From positions 146,947,705 through 147,011,704 of the forward strand of contig CM019824.1 of assembly GCA_009763385.1 (NCBI GenBank): a stretch of 64,000 nt of DNA. The letters are read 5' to 3'. Origin of the DNA: Coix lacryma-jobi var. lacryma-jobi. Its lineage: Eukaryota; Streptophyta; Magnoliopsida; Poales; Poaceae. The notes below the pieces were generated by a model. It saw nothing but the letters and a program-made list of their open reading frames with translations, had not been told where the DNA came from and did not search any database. The position numbers and the translations under genes were made by a program. This document shows positions 11,075 through 22,884 of this stretch, piece by piece. Within the stretch, counting starts at the first letter, position 1; each line of letters begins with the position of its first letter.

Positions 11075-14000
11075 CTAAAAGGGGAAACACACACCAAGCT
11101 CACCCTCAACCTATTAAAGGTTGATTCGTCTAAAGGCTTGGTGAAAATATCAGCCAGTTGGTGATGAGTATCGACATGGCGAAGGTCAATATCACCCTCT
11201 CCTGGTGGTCTCGCAAGAAATGAAAGCGCACATCAATGTGTTTGGTTTTCGAGTGAAGCACGGGGTTCTTAGCAACGCTAATAGCACTCGTGCTGTCACA
11301 AAGCAAAGGCACTCGAGAAAAACTCAAACCAAAATCACGCAAAGTGGCCATCATCCAGAGTAACTGGGAACAGCAGCTAGCCGCAGCAACATACTCAGCC
11401 TCCGTGGTAGACTGGGGGACACTAGACTGCTTGCAAGAAGACCACGAAACAAGAGAAGATCCAATAAATTGGCAAGTCCCAGAAGTGGACTTGCGCTCAA
11501 TGCGACAACCAGCAAAATCGGCATCGGAATAACCACAAAGCGAGAGGGTGGAGGAAGCAGAATACCAAATCCCGAACTCAGGTGTGAAACGAAGGTACCT
11601 GAAGATGCGCTTCACCGCCTGACGGTGAGAAGTGCGCGGCGACGCCTGAAAGCGCGCGCACAGACACACCGCGAACTGAATGTCCGGGCGTGTCGCCGTC
11701 AGGTAGAGTAGCGACCCGACCATGCTGCGGTACTCCTTCTGGTCCACTGCTTCTCCATCCACATCCGCATCCAGGGCAGTCATCGTCGACATGGGTGTTG
11801 GAAGAGGCTTGGCCTCACCCATATCGAACCGCTTCAGCAAGTCCTTGTGTACTTGCCCTGGTGCACAAAACGTCCCCTCCCGGGATTGCTTAATTTGCAA
11901 CCCGAGAAAGAATGTCAGCTCGCCCATCATGCTCATCTCGAACTCCCTGCTCATAGTATCTGCAAACTTGGCAACCAAAGCGTGAGAAGAACCACCGAAA
12001 ATGATATCATCCACGTAAATCTGGACCAAGCGTGTCTTTGCCTTGCCGGAGGAGAAAGAGCGTCTTATCTACACATCCCATTTTAAAACCCTTAGCAAGC
12101 AAAAAGGTTTTAACCTATCATACCAGGCTCTAGGGGCTTGTTTCAAACCATATAAAGCTTTGTGAAGTTTAAAGACATGGTTTGGAAACTTGGGATTTTC
12201 AAAACCGGGGGGTTGCTCAACATAAACCTCCTCCTCTATGTAGCCGTTTAGAAGGCACTCTTGACATCCATTTGAAAAAGTTTGAAACCTTTGGATGCAG
12301 CAAAAGCCAAGAGTATTCTAATAGCCTCCAAACGAGCTACAGGAGCAAACGTCTCCTCATAATCTATCCCCTCCTTCTGACTATAGCCTTTCGCTACAAG
12401 CCGGCCTTGTTTCTAACAACGTGGCCATCCTCTCCTTGCTTGTTTTGAAAACCCATTTTGTCCCAATAGGCTTACAGTCAGGTGGAGGTGGAACTAGAAC
12501 CCAAACCCGATTTCGCTCAAAGTTTTCTAACTCCTCATGCATGGCATTGACCCAATCCGGATCCGTCAAAGCGTGTCCAACATCTCGGGGCTCAAAATTA
12601 GCAACAAAAGCAGAGTGAGCGAAGTGAGAGATGTGCTGTGACCTGGAGCGAGTGACTCGCTCGCCGATGTCGCCGATCATCTGCTGAGGGGGGTGCTGGC
12701 GCTGGATGTGTCGTGGCGCCTCCCAGGATGAAGTGACCTCCCCCTCAACAGCAGCTGGTTACACCCCGGGTACAAAAGGTACCGCACGAGGTGGAGGATC
12801 CCACGGCCCCAGGAAGAAGAGGTGTCGGGGCCGTGAGTCGTCGTCGAGGCCGCTCTTTGCGGCGCGGCAGGTGGAGGGTTGCTGGATCATCCATACCTTC
12901 AGCACCCTCGTCCTCGTCATCAAAAAGAGGCTCTCCAACCTCATGATCACCTGCACGCTCAAAACAAGAAGAAGGAGAAACAAGAGTCTCGTCGAAGGTG
13001 ACATCTGATGTCTCCATGACTCGGTTAGTATCAAGGTTAAGTACACGATATGCTCTAGTGTGAGTGCCATAACCCAAAATAACCCCATCAGAAGATCGAG
13101 ACTCAAACTTGTCCAGGTTGCCCTTTTCAAATAAAAACAGTGGCAACCGAAGACTCTAAAATAACTCACCTTGGGCTGGCGACCAAAACGCAACTCATAA
13201 GAAGTCTTCTTCAAAAAGGCTCTCAGAAAAATGCGATTTGAAATGTAGCATGCAGTGTTCATAGCTTCGGCCCAATAGCGCCTGGAGTCCTATGCTCATC
13301 GAGCATCGTCCTGGCCATCTCAACAAGGGTCCGATTCTTCCTCTCTACAACACCATTTTGGGGTGGTGTGTAGGGGGAAGAAAACTGATGCTCCAAACCA
13401 AGGCGGTTACAAAACTTCTCAAAATCCGAATTTTGAATTCGGAACCATTATCACTTTCTAATAGCTCGCATCGAGTTCAAAGGGAACTCGTTCTGAAGAC
13501 GCAAATCAGATTGCGAGCGAAGGAGAAAGTCTCAGTCTTCTCAGTCAAAAAGAAGACCCACGAATACCTCGAAAAGTCATCAACAACAACCAAAACATAC
13601 CACTTGCCACCAACCGAGCTCACCCGAGCCGGACCAACAAGGTCCATATGTAAAAGCTCTCCAGGGTGCGAGGTCATGACCTTAGTCACTGGATGGTGGG
13701 GAGCGGCAACCATCTTCCCATGTCTACAAGAATGGCAAACTAGATCCTTCTCCATCGAAAGCTTGGGCAATCCTCGGATTAGGCCAAGTGAGCTAAGTCT
13801 TGCAAGCAAGTCGAAGCTTAAATGACCGAGCCTCCTATGCCACTTCCAAAGATCGGAGGAAGAAGGACTAGCCAAAGGCAGCGAGAAGATCCAAACGACT
13901 CCGAGAAATTCGCTCGAAAGACTTTCCAAAGGGCGAAATCAGACATACAAGATCGCCCTGAGGATCTAAGATGCGACTAAGGTTCGGTTTAAAACGAATC

Positions 14001-14405
14001 TCATAGTCATCATCAAAAAGTTGCGAAACAGAAAGCAAGTTAAAATGCAGGTTAGAAACAAGAGCAACATCGCGCAACACAAAGTGCTCATTAACCCGCA
14101 ACACCGATCCGCGAGACAACACCTTACCTTTACTATTGTCGCCGAAGGTTATGTACTCCTTTCCGGCGACCGGCTAAGGCTGGAGAACCACTTGCGTTTC
14201 CGGTCATGTGCCTCGAACAACCGAATCCACCAACCAAATGTCCTCCAACCGTCTTACCTACATCAATAAAAAGACTAGGGTGAGCAAACGGTCCAACACT
14301 GGGGTTAGTGAAATAGAAGATACCAGTGTTGGGCCGGCTGCTCAAAAGAACGATCAGTGTAAAACCATTCCTAGTCTGTCTACGGGGGTAGCGATCACCA
14401 CGCAC
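11075..14405 (-). pseudogene. pol: Sirevirus 1 pol: protease, integrase, RT, RNase H (decayed)
   Basis: Pol pieces lie in several minus frames. In order: the protease remnant GCSRHMTGNA (about 14200); the integrase zinc-binding segment HRRLGHLSFDLL with CHSCRHGK (about 13700-13830); the integrase core with MDLVGPARV; a linker; the RT N-terminal part with DPDWVNAMHEELENFERN (about 12540); the RT palm with IYVDDIIFGG (about 12010); and RNase H with SDADFAGCRIERKSTSG and TEAEYVAAASC (11350-11540). At least six frame changes separate these pieces. The end near 11075 is placed by comparison with Sirevirus 2. Copia order (integrase before RT) is clear. The copy cannot make functional Pol. Confidence 0.9.
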
Positions 14406-14439
14406 AGGAAAACGTGTCCGCTGGGGAAGAAGCGCTCAC

Positions 14440-16922
14440 CGCGATACTCAAACTGCGGTGGGGGATAGCGCTCAACTACAAAGCCTCCGTCACGGGGTCC
14501 AAAACCTGCAACTGCAGGCTCCCGCCGGCACGCTCTCTACGAGGCTACGCCTTGGCACTTGAGGCTCTGGACCTCTAGGCCTGGCCTCTCTCCTCGGAGC
14601 TCTCCTCTCCCTAGGCCTGGGACTTGACCTCCAGACCTAGCAGCTCTCCTCTGGACATTCGGCTCATGCCCACCATGGAAAGGGTGGTACAAGTCCGGGT
14701 TGTCCATCTCCCGAGCACGGCGCGCCTCTTGCTTGCGCCGAAGCAGAACTCACTCAAGTGACCATCCCTCCCACAGAAGTCACACTGGTACCTCACCGCA
14801 CGCACAGGGGGTTGTTGGTACGCAGGACTGTGGGTATGGGTCACTTTGCCCTTCTGTGGCAAGCACTCCTGCTGGATGGGTGGCATTGTGTCCAGCTTGT
14901 TCTTGAGGTGGTTTGGCTTGGGTGCCCATACTTGGTTCTTGGGAGGAGCTCTCGGGGTTCCTCAAACACCCCATCCTTGGTGGTAGGCTTGGCAGACTCT
15001 TTGGGGGGAAGCTTGGTCAGTTTGGGAGTAGTGGTGGAGTTGGGCTTCTCACTCGGGTTCAGACCACTAGACTCACCAATCTTCCCAAAAGCGGAAAGAT
15101 CAACCCCTGGAGCAAAACCTACACCTGGACCTCCAGCAGCTCGCTTGAATTGGGAGATCATCATCCCGAGTTGCGGCTCCCCACAAGATACCCATGACAA
15201 GATGGTCCGAAGGTATGTGTTTTCTTCCTCGGTTTGCATCTTGCCATGCTTCACATTTGCAATCTCCATCTCCAAGCCCTCACACAAAGCACACCTCATG
15301 ACACAAGTGCTATCTGAGCTGGCCTTCTCAAGACTCGATCTTGGTATTCTTCTCTGCCAACTCAGATTGCAAGACAGGACAAGTCTTGCACGCACCCAAC
15401 AGCTGCGGCCTAGCACGGAGCTCATCCACCTCTCCTACCAACGCAGCATACTTACCTCTCAAGGTGAGAAGGTCAGTCATGTGCGTGGTGCACGACTCAC
15501 ACTCAACCTCCTCCGACACGACCACGGTGGACTTGGCAAACTCAAGCTCCTTCACCGTGTCCTCCCACTTCTGCCTAAACTCCTTGCGCTCTCTAGCAGC
15601 ACGCCTAAGCAACTTATCTTGGCTAAGGAGGGCAGCAGTAAGCTTCTCAACCTCGGAAGAAAGCTCATCGTAGGTGAGAGATACCTGGGAGGTGTCGTCG
15701 TCGTCGTCGTTCCGAGGGTTGTGCTCCAGCTCGCCTCCGACCTCATCTCCGAGCGCCATGGTGCAGAGGCCTCCGTCGCCGGCGAAGAAGCAAAGACCGT
15801 TGAACTTGTCCTCGATCTTCTTCATCTTCTCGGACTCGTCATCGCTTGAGCAAGCGGAGTCGTCATCCGAGCCGTCGACGTCGCTGAGCGTGGCGAAGAA
15901 CGCTCGCTGCTCAGCTTGGGCCTTCTCCAAGTACTTCTTCTTGATGTACTCTTTGTCGAAGCCGCCCCGCTTCTTGTGCCTTGGGGGACGTGCTTCTCCT
16001 TGTGCTTGGAGTCGTACTTGCGCCCATGATCGCCCTTCCGCGAATGCTTGTTCTTCTTGGGGCAGTTGGCGATGAAGTGGTCGGGGTCGCCGCACTCGTA
16101 GCAGCCCGAGCGTCCTCCTCCGCGGCGACGGTTCATGCGGTTGTTGTGGAACCGCGAGAACCGGTTGGCAAGCAAAGCCAACTCGTCGTCTCCCAAAGAC
16201 TCCAGCTGGTCCTCTGTGACTGAAAAGAGAGACGAAAGCGCAAAGCCGGCAGAGGGGTTAGCGGAAGAGCCAGAAACCAAAGCCATGGACGGGCGAGAAG
16301 GATTTTCATAAGAAGCCCTCGCCATGGCGTCATCTCACTGGACTTGAGCTTACTAAAGAGCTCGTCGCACGTGAGGGTCTCATAGTTAGGCGATTCGATG
16401 ATCGCCTGAACCTTGGAATCCCACACCGACCGATCAAGAGTGTGCAAAAGCTTCAAAGCTATCTCATGATCGTCGAAAGGGCAACTGCTCCTTGTTAGCC
16501 CTCATCCTGTTGACAATCACCTGAAAGCGAGCGAATAAACTCTCTATGCTCTCGCCAGGCTGATGTCGAAAGTTCTCATACTCTCTCTTGTACGACTCGT
16601 AGAGTCGGGTTTTGACTTGAGAGGTGCCCTCATGAAAGCGCATGAGGGTGGCCCAAATCTCCCGAGCCGTAGAGAGGTGAGAAACGCGATCAAACTCTCC
16701 AGCGCTCAAACACGAAAAGAGAGCATTACGGGCTCGGCTATTGGCATCGTGCTCATCGATCTGATGCTGAGTCACACGAGCAGCCAAGACCACGTAATCA
16801 GCAGAGTTGCAAATATCCCAGATGGAAGCACCCAAACTCTGCAGATAGGCCGACATGCGTATCTTCCAATACGCATAGTTCGTCCCATCGAAAAACGGCG
16901 GTTTGCCCACGCCGCGATCCAT
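14440..16922 (-). pseudogene. gag: Sirevirus 1 gag with two CCHC knuckles (decayed)
   Basis: The reading starts with MDRGVGKPPFFDGTNYAYW at 16922, the usual Sirevirus Gag N-terminus, about 50 bases downstream of the PBS. The capsid-like part contains LYESYKREYENF and FQVIVNRMRANKEQLP. A first zinc knuckle, CYECGDPDHFIANC, lies near 16070-16115, followed by a K-rich stretch. A coiled-coil region with LTYDELSSEVEKLTAALLSQ follows at 15330-15690. A second knuckle, CDFCGRDGHLSEFC, lies near 14740-14790. The frame changes several times (about 16460, 16130, 15820, 15330 and 14850). Gag normally packages element RNA into cytoplasmic particles. The right boundary against pol is approximate. Confidence 0.88.
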
Positions 16923-16971
16923 GTCGCCTTCGGTGGATCTGGAACCGGCTAAGGTGGAAGATCCTTAACCC

Positions 16972-16983
16972 GCTCCGATACCA
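16972..16983 (-). promoter_or_regulatory. Primer-binding site of Sirevirus 1 (initiator tRNA-Met type)
   Basis: The minus strand reads TGGTATCGGAGC two bases from the end of the 5' LTR. It differs by one base from the TGGTATCAGAGC complement of plant initiator tRNA-Met used by Sireviruses. Confidence 0.9.
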
Positions 16984-17394
16984 ATTGAAGGACCGAGAAA
17001 GCACACACAAGCGACCAGAGGGGGGGAATGGGAGCCAAACAAATTTCTTTCGAAACTTTGGCCAAGTGTCCCAAATTCAACCCCAAAAGCACGAACCCAA
17101 GCGTGATGCTCACGACCCTTGGAAGAGGGTGGATGATCTCTAGGATCACAGCGGAGCACCACCGAACACAAGCGAAGCAGAGACCCAAAAGCTTCGGCAC
17201 AAGTTTGCCCCCCAAAAACCAAGTCCCGAACGTAGATAGACGGCTACGTCGAGAAATCCCCAAATACCGATGCTAACGAGTAGCAAAGATACCTAGAGAA
17301 GTTCCTTGGTGAACTCTAGGGCCAAACGAGAAGTCAGGAAAATAAGCGAGCAAGCCGGGAGAGCAAACGCACTATAGCGCAACCTACAGCAGGA

Positions 17395-17655
17395 TCCCGG
17401 ACAGTCCGCCGTCAGGCTCCCGGACTGTCCGGTATGAGCCGGACTGTCCGCGGTTCCTTCCGGACAGTCCGCCGCCAACACCGCCAACCAGCAACTCTGC
17501 TGGAATGTCCCTGCTCGACTCGCGGACAGTCCGCGCCTACCAACGGCGGACAGTCCGCCGGTCACCCGAGGAAAAACACCGAGGGAGGCAGCCACTGCTC
17601 CGGCTGACCCGACTCGCGGACAGTCCGTGGCCTGGGGGGCGGACAGTCCGCCACC
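17395..17655. repeat. CGGACWGTCCG palindrome array in the Sirevirus 1 5' LTR
   Basis: Palindromic GGACAGTCC and GGACTGTCC words repeat in clusters. This copy has an extra unit near 17430-17450 compared with the other LTR. Confidence 0.8.
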
Positions 17656-18444
17656 ACACAGTGAGGGCGAAATTGGTCGCCCTTCACCCAAATCTTCCAA
17701 AATCGATTCAAACCAAAATCTCTTGATCCCAAACTTGGAGGAGATGATCACGGGGTAGTTAGGAGACTATCCTCAAAAAATCATCCGCTCAAATCAACTC
17801 AATCAACGGAGAATCGAGGGGAAGGTGTATGAACCGAAAAAGCGCCACGAAAACGAAATCGACCCGATCTATTCGATCATGAGGAGTTAGATGAATTCCT
17901 TTGGTTGAAATGACCTCCTCAAAATATAAAAAAATTGTTCAACGGATTTCGCAAAGACGCACCGGAGAGGGAGATCGAGTGACGGGAAAATCGTGGAGAA
18001 ACGAAGAACGCGAAGAACAATGACGAACTCGAATCAAAACACGAATCGACACACGATCTGCAAGCCGAAGCGCAAACACACGCTACGACAAGGAGGTTAC
18101 GTCCTCCTTTCCTTAGAATCACCAGTACACAGAGTCAAGTCTCTCTGTGGATCTCAGCTAGCTACAGCAGGGGATGGGGAGAGCAGGAAGCCTAAGGATG
18201 AAAGAGCAAATGACTGAGATAGGGGAGGAGGGTGTCTCCCCTGACTACTTATCCAATTCTAGACTAAGTCTATTTCCTACTCTACCCCTCTCTATTCTAA
18301 TTACAGAGCAAACCAGCTAAACCCTAGGGTTATTCTGGACCAACTCAAGTGGTAGGTAGATCCGACGGCCACGCCCGCATAAGTCGTCCGCGTTGCCTCC
18401 ACGCAACCTTCCAATTGCCGCCACGTGCCGCCCTCGCTCTGCAC

Positions 18445-18710
18445 CCCCGGTTTTGTGGCCCAAACCGGGAAACCAGCCTTTTCCAGCAACCCCCGGTTTT
18501 GAGGCCCAAACCGAGAAACCAGCCCACCAGCGTCTGAGTTTTGAGGCCAAACTCAGCAAACCATCCGCGCCCAGGTTTTGAGGCCCAAACCTGGAAACCG
18601 TCCTCAGCCCGAGTTTTGTGGCCAAACTCGGAAACCCTCAGCACCCAAGTTTTGAGGCCCAACCTGGAAACCGTCCACCGGTGTTTTTCGCTGGCTCAGC
18701 CACCAAACTG
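18445..18710. repeat. Tandem hairpin array in the Sirevirus 1 5' LTR
   Basis: It has the same set of hairpins as 8778-9045, with a few point changes that weaken some arms, for example AACCGAGAA in the second unit. Confidence 0.82.
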
Positions 18711-19106
18711 AAGTTGTAGAGGGGATGCACCGCCCGTGCACCCCGTCCACCGACGTGTCCCCAGGTCCTCGACCCGAGAAACACCGTGCCCCGCAAGTCT
18801 CCGCTTGTCGCTGTCCCAGGCTGCCAGCCACCACAGCTGATCCTCAGGCACTCCGGTCCCTCAGTCCAAGCCTCACGTCCGCCCTTTACTGCTCGATCCA
18901 TCGGCATGGCACGTCCGCCGCACGGCACGCCCATCCTTCATCGCACCCAGTCCATCGGCACGACACGTCTCAACTTGACCTTCACCTTGCCCTCGATCAC
19001 TGTCTCCGTGCTCGACACCTGCACATCACAACCCAAAGAACATGCGATAAAACCCGTTGACAATCACTCATCACTCAGAGACTCGGCATACACCCATGTA
19101 TCCGCA

Positions 19107-19170
19107 AAAAATAAATAAACAAAGTCATATTAAATTCTATTTTCTCAAAAGTGATTTTCAGGGTGTCACA
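19107..19170 (-). mobile_element. Right part of the old gypsy-type LTR fragment
   Basis: This continues 7114-7336 beyond the Sirevirus TSD. It ends GGGTGTCACA, the complement of a TGTGACACCC start. Confidence 0.5.
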
Positions 19171-19446
19171 CCATATAAGCTTTAAATTCATTTGAATTTC
19201 CATGAATTAGCCTAAATAAACAAGAATATGTCTATATGATCTAAAGCACAACTTAGCAAGAATGAATGCATATGCCAAACAATTTCACCTTTGCTTTGTC
19301 GGAGGAGAGGCATGTCATGTGTGGGGATGCATTCAACTCATGTTGGAGAAGTCTAGGATATTCAATTTATTCCTTAGCTTGCAAAATCTTCTCTCATCTA
19401 GTGGCTTGGTGAGTATATCGGCAAGTTGATCATCAGTGCCCACAAT
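19171..19446 (-). pseudogene. Copia relic: RNase H C-terminus and 3' sequence
   Basis: The minus strand encodes GTDDQLADILTKPLDERRF followed by a short tail and stop near 19333, which is the usual C-terminus of a copia RNase H. The rest, down to 19171, is decayed 3' sequence. It is fused head to head with a + strand Sirevirus RT near 19446. Confidence 0.7.
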
Positions 19447-20652
19447 TTCAAACTTTTTCAAGTGGACAATGAAAGCGCTTTCTTGAATGGGTACATAGAG
19501 GAAGAGGTCTATGTTAAGCAATCTCCAGGTTTGGAGAGCCCAAATTTTCTAACCATGTGTTTTAACTTCAGAAAGCTCTGTATGGTTCGAAACAAGCTCC
19601 GAGAGCGTGGTATGAGCATTTGAAAACCTTTTGTCCTCCAAGGGATTAAAATGGGATCTGCAGATAAAGCCTTGTTTCTCCTCAAACATGGCAATGACAC
19701 TCTTTTGGTTTAGATTTACATGGATGATATCATCTTTGGTGGCTCTTCTCATGCACTTGTTGCCAAGTTTACAGATCTAATAAGTAGGGAGTTTGAGATG
19801 AGCATGATGAGTGGGTTGACCTTCTTCCTTGGGTTGCAAATCAAGCAAATCCAGGATGGGACGTTTGTGTATCAAGGCAAGTACAGGAAGGGTGTCCTGA
19901 AGAAGTTCGACATGAGAAAGGCCAAGCCTCTTACAATGCCCATGGCGATGAAGATTGCGATGGACACAAACGAGGATGGAGAGCCCGTGGACTAGAAGGA
20001 GTACAAGAGCATGATTGGCTCTCTCCTGTACTCGATGGTGACGAGGCTAGACATACACTTCGTAGTGTGTCTGTGCGCTCACTTTCAAGCGTCCCCTCAG
20101 ACTTCACACAAGCAGGCAATCAAGCGCATATGAGGTACCTCTGATTCACTCCTAAGTTTGGGCTTTGGTACTCTTCTTCTTCATCCCTCTTGCTTTGTGG
20201 TTATTTCGATGCAGATTTTGTTGCCTGTGATTTGGAGCGCAAGTCTACTTCTAGGACTTGCCAGTTTTGGGGTTCTTCTCTTGTGTCTTGGTCGTCCCGC
20301 AAGCAGTTTAGCATAGCCCAATCCACTATAGAGGTCGAGTATGTTGTTGTTGTGTTGTGTTTTTCCCAGTTGTTGTGGATACTTTGCGTGATTTTGGTCT
20401 AGATTATGCTAGGGTCCCTTTGCTTTGTGATAGCACGAATGCCATTAGTGTTGCAAAGAACCCTGTCCTTCACTCCAAGACCAAACACAATGATGTTTGC
20501 TTTCACTTTCTTCGTGATCACTACGAGAAAGGTAACATTGATTTGCAGCATGTAGACACTCAAATCAACTTGCAGGCTTTCTTACCAAGCCTTTGGACCA
20601 ATCAACTTTTGCTAGGTTGAGAGGTGAGCTTGGTGTTTGCTTCCCTTTTTAG
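19447..20652 (+). pseudogene. pol: Decayed + strand Sirevirus RT and RNase H
   Basis: RT starts mid-domain at FKLFQVDNESAFLNGYIEEE (19447-19510). It continues with MDDIIFGGSSHALVAKF (19720-19770) and FFLGLQIKQ, then RNase H with DADFVACDLERKSTSRTCQF (20205-20265) and DSTNAISVAKNPVLHSKTKH (20425-20485). It ends at TAG 20650-20652. Several stops and frame changes interrupt it, for example near 19715, 19996 and 20130. Gag, protease and integrase are absent to the left. This is the oldest-looking Sirevirus in the window. Confidence 0.85.
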
Positions 20653-21499
20653 ATGAGGGGAGCTTTGGTTGATGTACGTAGAGCTTTGGCTTTTTAGTTT
20701 AGCTTTTGTCTTGCTTTGTGTATCATAGTTGCATTTCATCATGTATTTTAGTGCATTTCAGAGCTTCATGTCTATAGCAATTAGATTGAGATTATGCTCT
20801 ATTTGGTATGCCTTGTGAGTACATGATGATGCTTTGTATCTTAGACTCTGTTTGATCATATGATACATGTTATGAGCTAAGTTTTTGCAATATGTGAATT
20901 TGACTAATTAACGATGCAACTTGAAAATTGTTCACCATGTAGATTAGCAACTAGCATGAGTAGGATGTGTTGAGATCAATTGAGATATCTTTTGTATGCT
21001 AGGTTGCTATGTCTCTTGCTTTGAGTCATTCGCTTCCTTGGATTGATCATTATGAACTTGTGCTAAAATTTGGTCCAAGATAAACAAAATGAAAAGATTG
21101 AGATGGGATTGCATTTGTCAGCACACCACTATATCGAGATTGTTTCCCATTGCACATTTGAGTTAAACTTGAGCAGTATAGTGTAAGACCGAAACTGTGG
21201 CTTTAAGCTTTCGATTGCTTTTCTTGCATAGGCTTAGCCCGGTTGAAAAGTAAGGCAATGACAATGCTTTCAACCTCTCGCAATCACATGCTTGTTTTCA
21301 ACTTGTGTTAGTGCTATGAACTCTGATAATTAAAATTTGATAATACAAGTCTTTGCTTCATCTTTGGCATGATGACTGAGCTTTGTTAGGGGTAGTTCAC
21401 CTTTCATACTTGAATTAGCACTTGTTTAACTTCTTGTCTATTCATGCTTAGTGTTATTTTAGTAATATGCTTAAACTGCCATATTTTGTATTCACCTGA
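20653..21499 (+). other. 3' non-coding region of the decayed Sirevirus, left part
   Basis: This matches in order, on the opposite strand, the non-coding 3' regions of Sireviruses 1 and 2, for example the blocks around CAACCTCTCGCAATCACATG and GGGGTAGTTCACCTT. It is interrupted at 21499 by the gag-only element. No gene is seen. Confidence 0.7.
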
Positions 21500-22884
21500 T
21501 GTTGGGTATTTTAAACGCACACAGAAGAATCCGCAAGCGCACGGATACCGATGTAGCTTTCACCCGAGAGTATTCCAGGGTATCAATTTCCACGGGGAAT
21601 GTGAAGTGTACTACAAGAATTAAGAACGTCCAAGAAAAGAATGGTAATGTGGATAGAGAGAGATCTTAGGGTTTTCTAAGCGGGTTTATCTAATCAAAGG
21701 CTTACTATACTTTACTTACTTCAGAGCAGCAGGTCCTTTCCAACTCTCGTTTAAGACTAGGAAGAAGGTAGTTGGGGGAAGGCTGCCAAAAGCTCTACGA
21801 GAACACCAACCCTAACGTGGTGGATTACAAAGACCTGACAGAGCTGTCACCTCTGGGGCTACCACAACTATCCGGAGGATTGGACACAAACTCCGGTAAA
21901 CCCTAGTCTAGACACCGTGTCTACACTAACGCTTACTACTCTAATTACCGTGGATAACTAGAGCACTCAATACGAGCAGAGATCCAGTAAATAAAATAAA
22001 GTAAGAACTGAAATTAAATATAGTACTTAGAAATAGTAAATGAAGAACCTGGAGATTACTTGAAGACGAACCAGATGTTGCACCAATACAATGTCGAGGA
22101 AGATCCGACAGATCCGGCTCCTCCTCAGCTCTCTCCTTCTCTTCTCTCTAATCCGATCTCTAATTACAACTAGATGAACTAGACAACTAGAACAAGAACT
22201 AGAACTAGAACTAGATCTAGATGAACTAGAAGAGATTCATCTAGAGGGACCTCTACTTCTAATTGAAACCCTAGTTTCTGATGTGGAGATGAATAATGAA
22301 GATGGAGATGCCTGGAGAGGGGGTCTGGGGCTACTTATATAGCCCGAGGTGGAGTAGAGGGCAAGGAATCGCCATGTCATCGATCCGCGTCACGTTTATC
22401 GCCCACCGTTAGATCAAACCGACTTCGGTGACGGTGGAGATGCATCCTAGGAGGCGGTGGAAGAAGGTTCCAGAAGGCAGGCGAAACGGGCTCCGTGGCC
22501 GACCGGTCGGTCTCCATGTGGGACCGGTCGGTCTGGCCCAGTGGGCCCATGTGGTGGCCCGCCTCGTGGTGCCTTCTGGTGTCTTCTAGATCCTTCTTTT
22601 GCAGATTTCGATGCGAAATTAATATCTTTTCATCCGGGACTCCGAATATATCAAATGATATGTCCGTTTCGATCGTCTCGACGAGCCCTTCGCAATGGTG
22701 CACTCCAATTCATCACTTGAGATACTTTTATATGGTGAAATATTGATGTCCTACAAAACAACTGAGAGCACCAAAACTCGTGGAACTTATTAGTTTCAAA
22801 CCCTACAACTATGCTTTGTAATTCATTTAGTGTCATTTCATGCAATAGTTGATGGTTAATTATGAGCATTAGTGAGCATCAACA
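21500..22884 (-). repeat. 3' LTR of the gag-only element
   Basis: It is 1385 bp, from TGTTGGGTATT to CATCAACA. On the minus strand it has a TATATAA box near 22335-22342 preceded by GACCGGTCGGTC palindromes near 22500-22535. A CTAGAACTAGAA-type microsatellite lies at 22165-22235. Confidence 0.93.

Larger units (their letters stand above)
7337..19106 (-). mobile_element. Complete Sirevirus (Ty1/copia, Maximus/SIRE lineage) element 1, coding region decayed
   Basis: Two direct repeats (7337-9444 and 16986-19106) begin TGAAGGACCGAG and end TGTATCCGCA. AAAAA flanks the element on both sides (7332-7336 and 19107-19111). On the minus strand the order is LTR, initiator-Met PBS (16972-16983), gag, pol, a 1.6-kb non-coding region with repeated PPT-like tracts, PPT and LTR. 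This order, the long LTR and the IYVDDIIFGGSSH RT box identify the Sirevirus lineage. The two LTRs differ by many substitutions and small indels, and gag-pol is scattered over several frames, so the insertion is not recent. Confidence 0.95.
16986..19106 (-). repeat. 5' LTR of Sirevirus 1
   Basis: It is 2121 bp and a direct repeat of 7337-9444, with small indels (for example in the G-run near 17026 and in the palindrome array). It contains a palindrome array at 17395-17655 and a hairpin array at 18445-18710. Confidence 0.95.

Noticed and set aside
11469..11985. + strand ORFs across the Sirevirus 1 pol region (and 34656-35482, 36059-37642)
   Set aside because: They are antisense shadows of RT, RNase H and integrase.
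14758..15849. 363-codon + strand ORF
   Set aside because: It lies antisense to the Sirevirus gag coiled-coil and zinc-knuckle region, which explains its Leu/Ser-rich composition. No domain.
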